A stretch of DNA of 14,546 nucleotides from Fidelibacterota bacterium (GTDB taxonomy: Bacteria > Fidelibacterota > Marinisomatia > Marinisomatales > TCS55), in contig PAWC01000060.1 in the NCBI GenBank assembly GCA_002713385.1, positions 1 through 14,546 on the forward strand. The letters run 5' to 3'. Under the pieces are notes generated by a model. The model ran no database searches and had not been told where the DNA came from. It saw nothing but the letters and a program-made list of their open reading frames with translations. Within the stretch, counting starts at the first letter, position 1; each line of letters begins with the position of its first letter. Below, piece after piece: positions 7,724 through 14,546 of the stretch. The translations under genes and the position numbers were made by a program.

Positions 7724-9910
7724 ATGCCGAATAAATCTCCATTTTCAGATATCCTTCCAAGCCTTATTGCCGGTTCAGTTAACGGTATCATATGTATTAT
7801 TTCAGCTATGGCATTGAGTGCCCTGGTTTTTATTGGACCACTTACTCCCTATTTACCCCAAGGAATCGGCATTCTATTAGTAGCGTCTTTGATATTTGCA
7901 TTATTTTCGGCATTTGCTTCAAAGAATCCAGTGATTTTGATCGCCCCGCAAGATATTCCCATTGCCATCCTTGCACTTATGGCAGCAACAATCATCGGTT
8001 CAGCAGGTTCAGATTGGACAGGCCAGCAATTATTTGAATACATGTTCGTGGCAATTGGTGTTACTTCAGTATTAGTCGGTGTATTTTTCTTTATCCTGGG
8101 TCAATTCAAATTGGGCAAACTAGTGCGTTTTATCCCCTTTCCTGTTGTAGGTGGATTCCTAGCTGGGACTGGATGGCTTATTGTTCAATTTTCATTCAGT
8201 ATGATGACAGAGCTCAATCTCATTTTTTCTAATCTTGCAGCTCTAGTTGATCCAGCTATGCTCATCAAATGGTGGCCGGGTGTATTGTTTGGCGTGGTAC
8301 TGCTGGTCGCTGACCGTTACATCAGTCACTATTTGCTTTTACCCGGAATTCTTCTCATTGGTATTGCAGTCTTTTATGGTTCTGCATTTTTAAATGGATC
8401 AACGTTTGCAAGTCTGGAAAATGGAGGATATTTATTGGGTCCATTTCCGGAGGGCGGATTGTTTCCCGGACTGCCACTAGCTTATTTAAACTCGTTCCAG
8501 TGGAATTTGTATTTTGCGCAATTCCCAACCATTGGCACCATGCTGATATTAAATGCTATTTCTCTTCTTTTCAATTATAGCGGTTTAGAGCTCACCATTA
8601 AGGATGATGTGGATCTTGACCGAGAATTGAAAATAAATGGGTTAAGTAACATCCTGGCTGGTTTTGGTGGTGGATCTGCTGGTTATATGACCTTGAGCGA
8701 ATCCACCATGAATTATAATATGGGTGTGAAATCAAAATTAAGCAATCTCATCGTGGCGGGAATGTGTGTACTGACATTAATCTTTGGTGCCAAGATTTTG
8801 TCAGTTTTTCCAAAGGTCATTCTTGGAGGATTGATATTCAACCTGGGTCTATTGTTCTTAACAGATTGGCTTTATGATACATGGCATCGGATCTCAAAAG
8901 CTGATTATTTCATCATCGTTCTGATCCTTGTTGTTATTGGAGCAGTTGGCTTTCTGGAAGGGATTTTCATTGGGCTTATTTTATCTGTGATATTATTTGT
9001 GATTAATTACTCTAAAGTAGAAGTGATCAAATATGAACTTTCAGGAAAAACCTACCACAGCAATGTAGAACGATCAGAACAACTTAAGGAGTTCATGAAT
9101 GATAAAGGTGATCAAATCTTCATCCTGCCACTCCAAGGATTCATCTTTTTTGGAACATCTAATCGTCTTTTAGAACGGGTACAAGAAAGACTCGATAATA
9201 CAGACCAATCTGATCTTAAATATTTGATCTTCAATTTTGGCCAGGTAACCGGCATAGACTCTTCAACAATAAACAGTTTTAACAAATTACGTATCATGGC
9301 AGAGAATAATGGTTTTAAAGTTCTCTTTTGTTCATTGAATGATGAAATGGAACATCAGTTTTCTGTTGAAGGTTTATTACCAGACCCGGACAATATATTT
9401 CAATCATTTATTGATCTTGATTACGGGCTTGAATGGTGTGAAGATCAGATTATCCATGATCTGTTGAGTAATGAAGAACTGGCCATTGATAGCGGTGAAA
9501 AGGATTTTTTCAAAACGCGATTCGCAGACCTGATCGAATATTTTGAGCATAAGGAAATTTCTAAAGACATCTCGATCATAGAACAGGGAAAAGATCCTGG
9601 TGGTATCTATTTCCTTGAATCAGGGCGTATCACAGTTCAGCTTGACACCGGGACAGGCGATAATATTCGTCTAAAATCCATGGGCCCTGGAACGGTTGTA
9701 GGTGAAGTAAGCCTGTATCTTGGATCAAAAGCATCCGCATCAGTTATTACAGATGAGGATTGTATAATCTACTTCTTATCCAAAGATAATTTTAAAAAAC
9801 TCAATATGGAAGCACCGGAAAAAGCAGCCGAACTCCATACATATATTGTACAATTACTAAGTGATCGCCTGGCAAAATCCAATGCAACAATTAAAGCGTT
9901 AATGAGATAA
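7724..9910 (+). CDS. SulP-family anion transporter fused to STAS and cNMP-binding-like domains
   Basis: This 728-residue protein has three parts. Residues about 8-430 are the SulP (SLC26) membrane domain with many hydrophobic segments and typical motifs: APQDIPIA (74-81), FIPFPVVGGFLAGTGW (136-151) and the GGGSAGY loop (315-321). A STAS domain follows at about 460-565, with FNFGQVTGIDSSTINSF at 503-519. Last is a cyclic-nucleotide-binding fold at about 600-720 (IEQGKDPGGIYFLESG 619-634; GPGTVVGEVSLYLG 654-667). Substrates in the family include sulfate, bicarbonate, nitrate and dicarboxylates; nothing here fixes the choice. In the nucleotide fold, the Arg that binds the cyclic phosphate in CRP appears to be replaced (SKASASV, 668-674), so the domain may not bind cAMP. 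It lies 53 bases after the acyltransferase, with a weak GAGAAA site upstream. Confidence 0.92.
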   Translation: MPNKSPFSDILPSLIAGSVNGIICIISAMALSALVFIGPLTPYLPQGIGILLVASLIFALFSAFASKNPVILIAPQDIPIAILALMAATIIGSAGSDWTGQQLFEYMFVAIGVTSVLVGVFFFILGQFKLGKLVRFIPFPVVGGFLAGTGWLIVQFSFSMMTELNLIFSNLAALVDPAMLIKWWPGVLFGVVLLVADRYISHYLLLPGILLIGIAVFYGSAFLNGSTFASLENGGYLLGPFPEGGLFPGLPLAYLNSFQWNLYFAQFPTIGTMLILNAISLLFNYSGLELTIKDDVDLDRELKINGLSNILAGFGGGSAGYMTLSESTMNYNMGVKSKLSNLIVAGMCVLTLIFGAKILSVFPKVILGGLIFNLGLLFLTDWLYDTWHRISKADYFIIVLILVVIGAVGFLEGIFIGLILSVILFVINYSKVEVIKYELSGKTYHSNVERSEQLKEFMNDKGDQIFILPLQGFIFFGTSNRLLERVQERLDNTDQSDLKYLIFNFGQVTGIDSSTINSFNKLRIMAENNGFKVLFCSLNDEMEHQFSVEGLLPDPDNIFQSFIDLDYGLEWCEDQIIHDLLSNEELAIDSGEKDFFKTRFADLIEYFEHKEISKDISIIEQGKDPGGIYFLESGRITVQLDTGTGDNIRLKSMGPGTVVGEVSLYLGSKASASVITDEDCIIYFLSKDNFKKLNMEAPEKAAELHTYIVQLLSDRLAKSNATIKALMR

Positions 9911-9952
9911 ATATTATCTATATCTGATTATTATTAAAAGATTAATATTATC

Positions 9953-11275
9953 ATGTCAAACTTTATTTATTTAGTTTTAGTTATAGTCTTCATTATTGTC
10001 GCTACAACACGATTAAAGATCCATCCATTCTTAACACTTCTTGTGGCATCTTTAGCAATGGGATTTCTTGGAGGTCTGGACTCTACAACCATTATTAATA
10101 ACTTGACTGAAGGATTTGGAGGAACACTTAAAAGCATAGGTATCGTTATTGCTTTGGGAACAATCATCGGTATCTTCTTGGAGCGAAGCGGTGGAGCAAA
10201 TGCTATTGCAGAATCTTTTTTAAAATTATTTGGTGAGGAAAAATCCCATATAACAATGAGTTTAACCGGATTTATCGTGTCAATTCCCGTATTTTGTGAT
10301 TCCGGTTTTATTATACTTTCAACACTAAATCGGGCACTGAATAGACGCACTGGTGTCTCTCTTGCAGTATTGAGTATCGCATTAGCAACTGGACTATATA
10401 CAACCCATGTATTTGTTCCTCCAACACCGGGACCACTTGCTGCTGCTTCAATAATTGGAGCAGATGTAGGTTTGGTCTTGATACTGGGTATTTTTGTTTC
10501 AATACCTGTAGCAATTGTTGGTTTGCTATGGGCTACATTTTATTGTTCTAAATTTACAATTAATGTTGAGACGAGTGAGGTTCATACAGCTGATGAAAGT
10601 TCATTACCATCAGTGTATCAGGCATTACTTCCAATAATAATACCCATCATACTTATCAGCATAAAGTCTGTGGTTGAGCATCCCGCTATTCCACTAGATG
10701 AAGGTATGTTTAGATCATCTATTGTTTTTTTAGGTCATCCCGTAGTTGCATTAATGATTGGCGTCACATTAACATTGATTAATACTCCAGTTCCATCATC
10801 AATAGAACGATTTAAATGGGTTTCTGATGGATTATTAAACTGCGGTTCAATCATCTTGATAACGGGGGCGGGTGGAGCTTTTGGTCATATCTTAAGAGCG
10901 ACGGATCTTAGTGATAGTATTGGTCAATTCTTGATCCATTGGGATATAGGTATTGTGCTTCCTTTTTTAATCGCAGCTTTTTTGAAAACGGCTCAAGGCT
11001 CTTCAACTGTAGCTATCATTACAACTGCCGCAATGATAGTTCCATTGCTTGATCCGATGGGCTTTACGAGTCCCTTGGCTAAATCTCTTGTGGTATTATC
11101 AATAGGAAGCGGCGCAATGACCGTTTCTCATTTGAATGACAGTTATTTTTGGGTAGTGTCACAATTTTCAAATATGGATACAGCTACTGCTCTTCGCTGT
11201 CACACACTTGCTACATTATTTCAGGGTTTGGTTGGAATAATTGTGATAAGTATTTTATCTTTTATTTTATTGTAG
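9953..11275 (+). CDS. GntP-family permease (gluconate/sugar-acid:H+ symporter type)
   Basis: A 440-residue integral membrane protein of the GntP family, with hydrophobic segments throughout and the usual family length (about 440-450). Typical motifs are LTEGFGGTLKSIGIVIALG (51-69), IIGIFLERSGGANAIAESF (71-89), PVFCDSGFIIL (112-122), FVPPTPGPLAA (154-164) and, near the end, a GSGAMTVSHLNDSYFWVV-type segment. Members import gluconate and related aldonates, or other hydroxy acids; the specific substrate cannot be read. No clear Shine-Dalgarno precedes the ATG and the 42-base upstream gap is almost pure A/T. The gene converges on the PhoD-like gene with 4 bases between stops. Its product could supply substrate for the sugar-acid enzymes encoded beyond. 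Confidence 0.92.
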   Translation: MSNFIYLVLVIVFIIVATTRLKIHPFLTLLVASLAMGFLGGLDSTTIINNLTEGFGGTLKSIGIVIALGTIIGIFLERSGGANAIAESFLKLFGEEKSHITMSLTGFIVSIPVFCDSGFIILSTLNRALNRRTGVSLAVLSIALATGLYTTHVFVPPTPGPLAAASIIGADVGLVLILGIFVSIPVAIVGLLWATFYCSKFTINVETSEVHTADESSLPSVYQALLPIIIPIILISIKSVVEHPAIPLDEGMFRSSIVFLGHPVVALMIGVTLTLINTPVPSSIERFKWVSDGLLNCGSIILITGAGGAFGHILRATDLSDSIGQFLIHWDIGIVLPFLIAAFLKTAQGSSTVAIITTAAMIVPLLDPMGFTSPLAKSLVVLSIGSGAMTVSHLNDSYFWVVSQFSNMDTATALRCHTLATLFQGLVGIIVISILSFILL

Positions 11276-11279
11276 ACAT

Positions 11280-12707
11280 CTATAATTGAAGACAAAATGA
11301 ATACTGCATAATCTCACCAATTTCGTTGTAAACCAATTCACCTTCATAGTTTTTTACAGTCCAAGTAATACATATTTGATCTCCACCATCATCTAAAACA
11401 TCCATAATGCCATACTGGCCTCTTATTCCGCTCCTACCATGGGAATAGGGACCTCCTTTAAGGCTTGGTGTTCTATCTAGGGGACCAGCGTGAAAAACAG
11501 GTATGGGGGCTCCTCCTCCAGAAGCATAATCACTATTGGTACCATCATCAATTGCACTCATATGAGCATCACCACTAACAATACAAATAGCTATATCATT
11601 TTCTTTGATGAAGTTGGCAATATTTTCTCTTTCTTCAGGATACCATCCCCAATTATCATGATCATCACATTCAAAACCTTCTACAGTTTGAATTGTATTT
11701 TCATCATCACAATTGAACCAGCTTAAATCTGGTGTACTGATAAATGGAAAACTTGAAAGCCAAACTACTGCTTGATTTTTCCTCTTTGCATCTAGTAATT
11801 CATTCTTGAACCATTGCAAATGATCAGGAGTACCAAAATTGCTCCCGGCCATGATTTTTTCACAATCAGATGCATCTTGCGTTTCACAATCACCAATAAA
11901 GAGGGGCCTTATTTTCTCAGAACGTAGATCCGACAAAATAAATTTTAATCTACCAATATTGAATGATTGTGAAATAAGCGTGTCACCTTGCCCAAAAGAA
12001 AGTGTGTAGTGCGGAACGTAGGACTGATATGCTTGCCGCGCTTCACTTTGGCAAGCAATATCTCCATCTTGATTAGGTGATAGGCCGGAACTGTTATTCG
12101 GACCATAATCATGGTCGTCCCACATATAAGCTATAGGTGTACTCTGATATAATTTTGATTGTTTCTTTGATCCTAAAACCGATCTATAGTGTGCTAAAAA
12201 ATTTTGTTCACAATCTTTATAAATATTTCCATAATGGAAATCACCCAACATTAAATAAAATAATGATTCCTCTTCCCTGATCCTATCAAAGACAGGGTTG
12301 TTTGATCCAGTTGTTGCACATGTTGCTAATGTAACTTTAAATGAAAATGGTTCATCGGATGGTGTTTTGAATCGTCCCATCAAATCTTTATCTTTTTTAA
12401 TTATTCCATTTACACTAAATCTATAATAATAATCTGTATTCGGATTAAGATCATCAAGTGCGATTTTCGAAAAATAATTTAACTCCGTATCTGTATTAAC
12501 AGTTTTGGAGAATTTTGTTCGTTTTCTAAACCTTGAATCATCGCTGTATTGAATTTTTACTTTTGCCTCAGAGCTTGTAGCAAAAACAATAGTGGTGCTG
12601 TTATCAGAAATTGCACCAGACCAATAATATTCAATATCCTGACTAAAACTGAATCTGGATATAATTATGGTAACAAATAATAGATACTTGTAAAAATTTA
12701 ATGTCAT
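11280..12707 (-). CDS. Exported PhoD-like alkaline phosphatase / phosphodiesterase
   Basis: A 475-residue secreted metallophosphoesterase of the PhoD-like family. A Sec-type signal peptide covers about 1-22 (YLLFVTIIISRFSFSQ), without the twin arginines of Bacillus PhoD. A beta-sandwich N-terminal domain with YRFSVNG (95-101) spans about 25-117. The catalytic domain follows, with FKVTLATC (123-130), MLGDFHYG (153-160; Asp156 probably metal-binding), YMWDDHDYGPNN (194-205), VVWLSSFPF (314-322) and IVSGDAHMSAIDD (376-388). PhoD enzymes cleave phosphomonoesters and diesters with Ca/Fe centres. Ten cysteines, including pairs at 274/282 and 333/347 in acidic insertions, fit disulfides outside the cytoplasm. 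It is last in the transaldolase-iolB run, 3 bases after iolB, so its job may be to release the sugar moiety those enzymes use. The Shine-Dalgarno is weak (GGAT). Confidence 0.88.
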   Translation of the reverse strand: MTLNFYKYLLFVTIIISRFSFSQDIEYYWSGAISDNSTTIVFATSSEAKVKIQYSDDSRFRKRTKFSKTVNTDTELNYFSKIALDDLNPNTDYYYRFSVNGIIKKDKDLMGRFKTPSDEPFSFKVTLATCATTGSNNPVFDRIREEESLFYLMLGDFHYGNIYKDCEQNFLAHYRSVLGSKKQSKLYQSTPIAYMWDDHDYGPNNSSGLSPNQDGDIACQSEARQAYQSYVPHYTLSFGQGDTLISQSFNIGRLKFILSDLRSEKIRPLFIGDCETQDASDCEKIMAGSNFGTPDHLQWFKNELLDAKRKNQAVVWLSSFPFISTPDLSWFNCDDENTIQTVEGFECDDHDNWGWYPEERENIANFIKENDIAICIVSGDAHMSAIDDGTNSDYASGGGAPIPVFHAGPLDRTPSLKGGPYSHGRSGIRGQYGIMDVLDDGGDQICITWTVKNYEGELVYNEIGEIMQYSFCLQL

Positions 12708-12710
12708 TTA

Positions 12711-13478
12711 TCAATCCAGCATCTTTTCAAAAGGTTTTATGTAGGTAAAACCATCATATGGATTTTCATTTGGATGTCTAATGGTCCAAAGATAGTACAT
12801 ATGAAAACCAGGTGCTGCCGTCTGGCTATGAACTCTGCTATCAGTGATTTGTAACATATCACCATGTTTTATTTTATATACATCTTCACCCAGTTCACCA
12901 TGGCCATATCCCCATTGTGGCGAAAATTCGTAATAATATATTTCTGGCTGTGAATGGTGATGCGGTGGATAGCTGCTCCACTTGCCAGGAAAATTCAAAA
13001 CTTCACCTATAACCAATTTAGATTGTGGTGGTGCAATAGTTCTATCAAATGCCAATCGGACTAATCGGTAACATGTATTATCCAGCTGATCTTTTCCTCG
13101 ATGTTCTGTATCAATATCTGCAGGGGTATAGATCCTACCTTTAAATGCATTTGAATTTGGTGTTTTAACTATAGCTGCTTTCGTTGCAGTAGTAGCACTA
13201 ATTATAGCACTTTCATTGGGCGCCAAATGGACTACAGTCGGATCATGTTCGATCCAGTTATCGCGATTAAAGAAAATATTCGAATCTTCATATTCAATAT
13301 TTCCTGTACCGTTAATTATTACGATAGCTGTTTCATTTTCAGCATCACATATTTCTGTTTTATTATTTTCATCCATCAATAATATATCAAAATAAATCCC
13401 TGTTTTTTCGAATACACCTTCATAGTGGTTAAATCCCGTGTTAAAATCTTTTTCCCGAAATTGTGTTATTAAACTCAT
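12711..13478 (-). CDS. iolB: IolB-like 5-deoxy-glucuronate isomerase family protein
   Basis: A 255-residue double-cupin protein of the KduI/IolB superfamily. IolB converts 5-deoxy-D-glucuronate to 2-deoxy-5-keto-D-gluconate in myo-inositol catabolism. The C-terminal cupin carries SSYPPHHHSQPEIYYYEFSP (168-187), whose His173/His175 and Glu179 are probable metal ligands, with His217 (DSRVHSQTAAPG) as the fourth. GFHMYYLW (224-231) matches the IolB-type ending. The N-terminal cupin covers about 15-110. Match to the IolB signature is clear but loops differ from Bacillus/Salmonella IolB, and no other iol gene lies in the window, so a related uronate could be the substrate. AAAGGGAA (13481-13488) overlaps the transaldolase stop codon five bases... 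before the IolB ATG region, indicating translational coupling. PhoD follows after 3 bases. Confidence 0.85.
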   Translation of the reverse strand: MSLITQFREKDFNTGFNHYEGVFEKTGIYFDILLMDENNKTEICDAENETAIVIINGTGNIEYEDSNIFFNRDNWIEHDPTVVHLAPNESAIISATTATKAAIVKTPNSNAFKGRIYTPADIDTEHRGKDQLDNTCYRLVRLAFDRTIAPPQSKLVIGEVLNFPGKWSSYPPHHHSQPEIYYYEFSPQWGYGHGELGEDVYKIKHGDMLQITDSRVHSQTAAPGFHMYYLWTIRHPNENPYDGFTYIKPFEKMLD

Positions 13479-13480
13479 AA

Positions 13481-13488
13481 TTCCCTTT
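13481..13488 (-). promoter_or_regulatory. IolB Shine-Dalgarno overlapping the transaldolase stop
   Basis: On the minus strand AAAGGGAA sits two bases before the iolB ATG region (ATG at 13476-13478), and its first bases form the end of the transaldolase TAA stop (13487-13489). This arrangement lets ribosomes finishing transaldolase reinitiate on iolB, tying the output of the two proteins together. Confidence 0.55.
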
Positions 13489-14545
13489 ATCTATTTATCA
13501 TACGAGAACGAATAATTTGGATAAATTCATCATATCCATTTAAAAAAGTATCCATTGTATGTTTACTAGCACCAAAAAATTCAAATTCTTCTATTGTCAT
13601 ACCATCTTCATTAAAAGCTCGATTAAAATCATTAAAATTTTTAGATAATTTGTCGATGATTTCCGAATCAACAGGATCATTAATCCTATTTATTACTTCA
13701 ATATCTGATGCATTGAATTTATTCCACCATTCATAAGGCATACTAATAACAATGTCTCCGCCAACTAGCTCAGACCAATGCATATGATTACGAAATGCTG
13801 CCGCTAAAAGCTTGGAACGATATCCTTTTTCTTGAAATATTTTATATGCATTTTTGAATACAGCAATGGATGCCCAATCTATTATTTCAGGCTCCACTTC
13901 ATTATTTTCACTTTGATTTATACGTTTTAAATGATCATCAATGCGACCGACCATAATGGTTACATAAGGAGTAAGATTTTCAATATTAAAACCATTCTTT
14001 TCTGCTTCATCTAACCCTCTTTCAACTGCTTCTGCAACTGCGACAGCTTGAGCTACAGTAAAACTTACAGTAGCATTGATACATATACCATTTGACGTTA
14101 GTTTTTCTAGCGCTGCAATACCTGCAGGTAAGGCAGGACATTTAACAGCAATATTTGGAGCTAAAGAAGCTAAATATTTACCCTGCTCAAACATTAAACC
14201 AGAATTTCTGTAATACTTTGGATTAACCTGTAAGGATAATTTTCCTTTTTGACCATGTGTCTTTTTATAAACAGGCTGCAAAATATCTGCAGCTTTTTTA
14301 CCCACTTCATCAATCAGACCCCAAAGTATATCATCTTCAGACCCTGTAGAATTGGACTCAATCATTTTGTCTATTACCGGTAACCAAACATCTGGGAGGT
14401 TTTTTACAGTAGCACATGTGATAACAGGATTAGAAGTTGCGCCAACTGCTCCTTCATTCACAGCATGTTGCAGTTCCTCATGATCATTGGAGTCATTCCA
14501 CCAATCAGAACCTAATTCAGATGTTTGTTGCATCTTGCTCTTCAT
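13487..14545 (-). CDS. Transaldolase-family protein
   Basis: A 352-residue transaldolase-family (class I, Schiff-base) TIM-barrel protein. GAVGATSNPVIT (32-43) is the first-strand motif, SLQVNP (104-109) the third. NIAVKCPALPAGIAAL (131-146) holds the expected Schiff-base lysine, Lys135, and ICINATVSFTVAQAVA (154-169) matches the following strand. IMVGRIDDHL (197-206) and the Phe/Gly-containing end (FEFFGASKHTMD, 321-332) also fit. True transaldolase moves a three-carbon dihydroxyacetone unit between sugar phosphates. The overall sequence resembles the longer subgroup often annotated only as transaldolase-like, so another aldol reaction is possible. Directly before iolB, it is a candidate for cleaving a deoxy-keto-gluconate phosphate. 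The ATG lies one base from the window edge; a slightly earlier start outside cannot be excluded. Confidence 0.85.
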   Translation of the reverse strand: MKSKMQQTSELGSDWWNDSNDHEELQHAVNEGAVGATSNPVITCATVKNLPDVWLPVIDKMIESNSTGSEDDILWGLIDEVGKKAADILQPVYKKTHGQKGKLSLQVNPKYYRNSGLMFEQGKYLASLAPNIAVKCPALPAGIAALEKLTSNGICINATVSFTVAQAVAVAEAVERGLDEAEKNGFNIENLTPYVTIMVGRIDDHLKRINQSENNEVEPEIIDWASIAVFKNAYKIFQEKGYRSKLLAAAFRNHMHWSELVGGDIVISMPYEWWNKFNASDIEVINRINDPVDSEIIDKLSKNFNDFNRAFNEDGMTIEEFEFFGASKHTMDTFLNGYDEFIQIIRSRMINR

Positions 14546-14546
14546 A

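Noticed and set aside
9967..10350. Open frame of 127 codons on the minus strand
   Set aside because: Antisense to the conserved first part of the GntP permease; low-complexity composition typical of the complement of membrane-protein codons.
11238..11267. GATAA...TTATC inverted repeat followed by a T-rich run, as a terminator for the GntP gene
   Set aside because: The stem is 5 pairs with one G-C pair, lies inside the coding region, and the T-run is interrupted; too weak in AT-rich DNA.
12711..13478. KduI (4-deoxy-5-keto-uronate isomerase) instead of IolB
   Set aside because: The SSYPPHxH...YYYEF and YYLW segments match the IolB side of the superfamily better, though a different uronate substrate is not excluded.
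5316..14545. Anti-phage defence or mobile-element system
   Set aside because: No nuclease, toxin, helicase, integrase, terminal repeats or tRNA boundary is visible; all genes fit metabolic, transport or envelope roles.

Overview
The window is AT-rich, densely packed bacterial chromosome. All intergenic gaps are under 100 bases. Twelve protein genes are supported, one running off the left edge. I see no rRNA, tRNA, CRISPR array or insertion sequence. A DUF5916-type outer-membrane barrel, a lipoprotein signal and Sec-type exported enzymes point to a Gram-negative host. The mix of families (DUF5916 barrel, SulP-STAS-cNMP fusion, PhoD-like phosphatase, NHPN-type acyltransferase) suggests the Fibrobacteres-Chlorobi-Bacteroidetes side of the tree. 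A marine lineage such as Marinimicrobia is possible, but this is an impression from gene content only.

Layout. (a) 1-5226, minus strand, a likely operon read right to left: msrB (4756-5226), an SDR oxidoreductase (3953-4759, overlapping msrB by 4 bases), a DUF5916/CBM9-like outer-membrane protein (1623-3902), thiI (413-1588) and a partial lipoprotein gene with a GTG start (1-393). (b) 5227-5315, a divergent promoter region. (c) 5316-11275, plus strand: an exported protein of unknown family, a PlsC-like acyltransferase 3 bases downstream, a SulP anion transporter with STAS and cyclic-nucleotide-binding-like domains, and a GntP-family permease. (d) 11280-14545, minus strand, converging on the GntP gene with 4 bases between stops: a transaldolase-family protein, an IolB-like isomerase and an exported PhoD-like metallophosphatase, separated by 8 and 3 bases.

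How the genes may work together. Block (d) is the best candidate for an uncharacterised pathway. A secreted phosphatase/phosphodiesterase, an IolB-family sugar-acid isomerase and a Schiff-base aldolase/transaldolase are tightly co-transcribed, and a sugar-acid permease lies opposite. A plausible reading is catabolism of inositol or a related sugar acid released from a phosphoester. The transaldolase homologue could fill the aldolase step, but this is inference. Block (a) mixes protein repair, tRNA thiolation and envelope functions with no obvious single pathway. Block (c) begins with an exported protein of unknown function coupled to a lipid acyltransferase, followed by two transporters.
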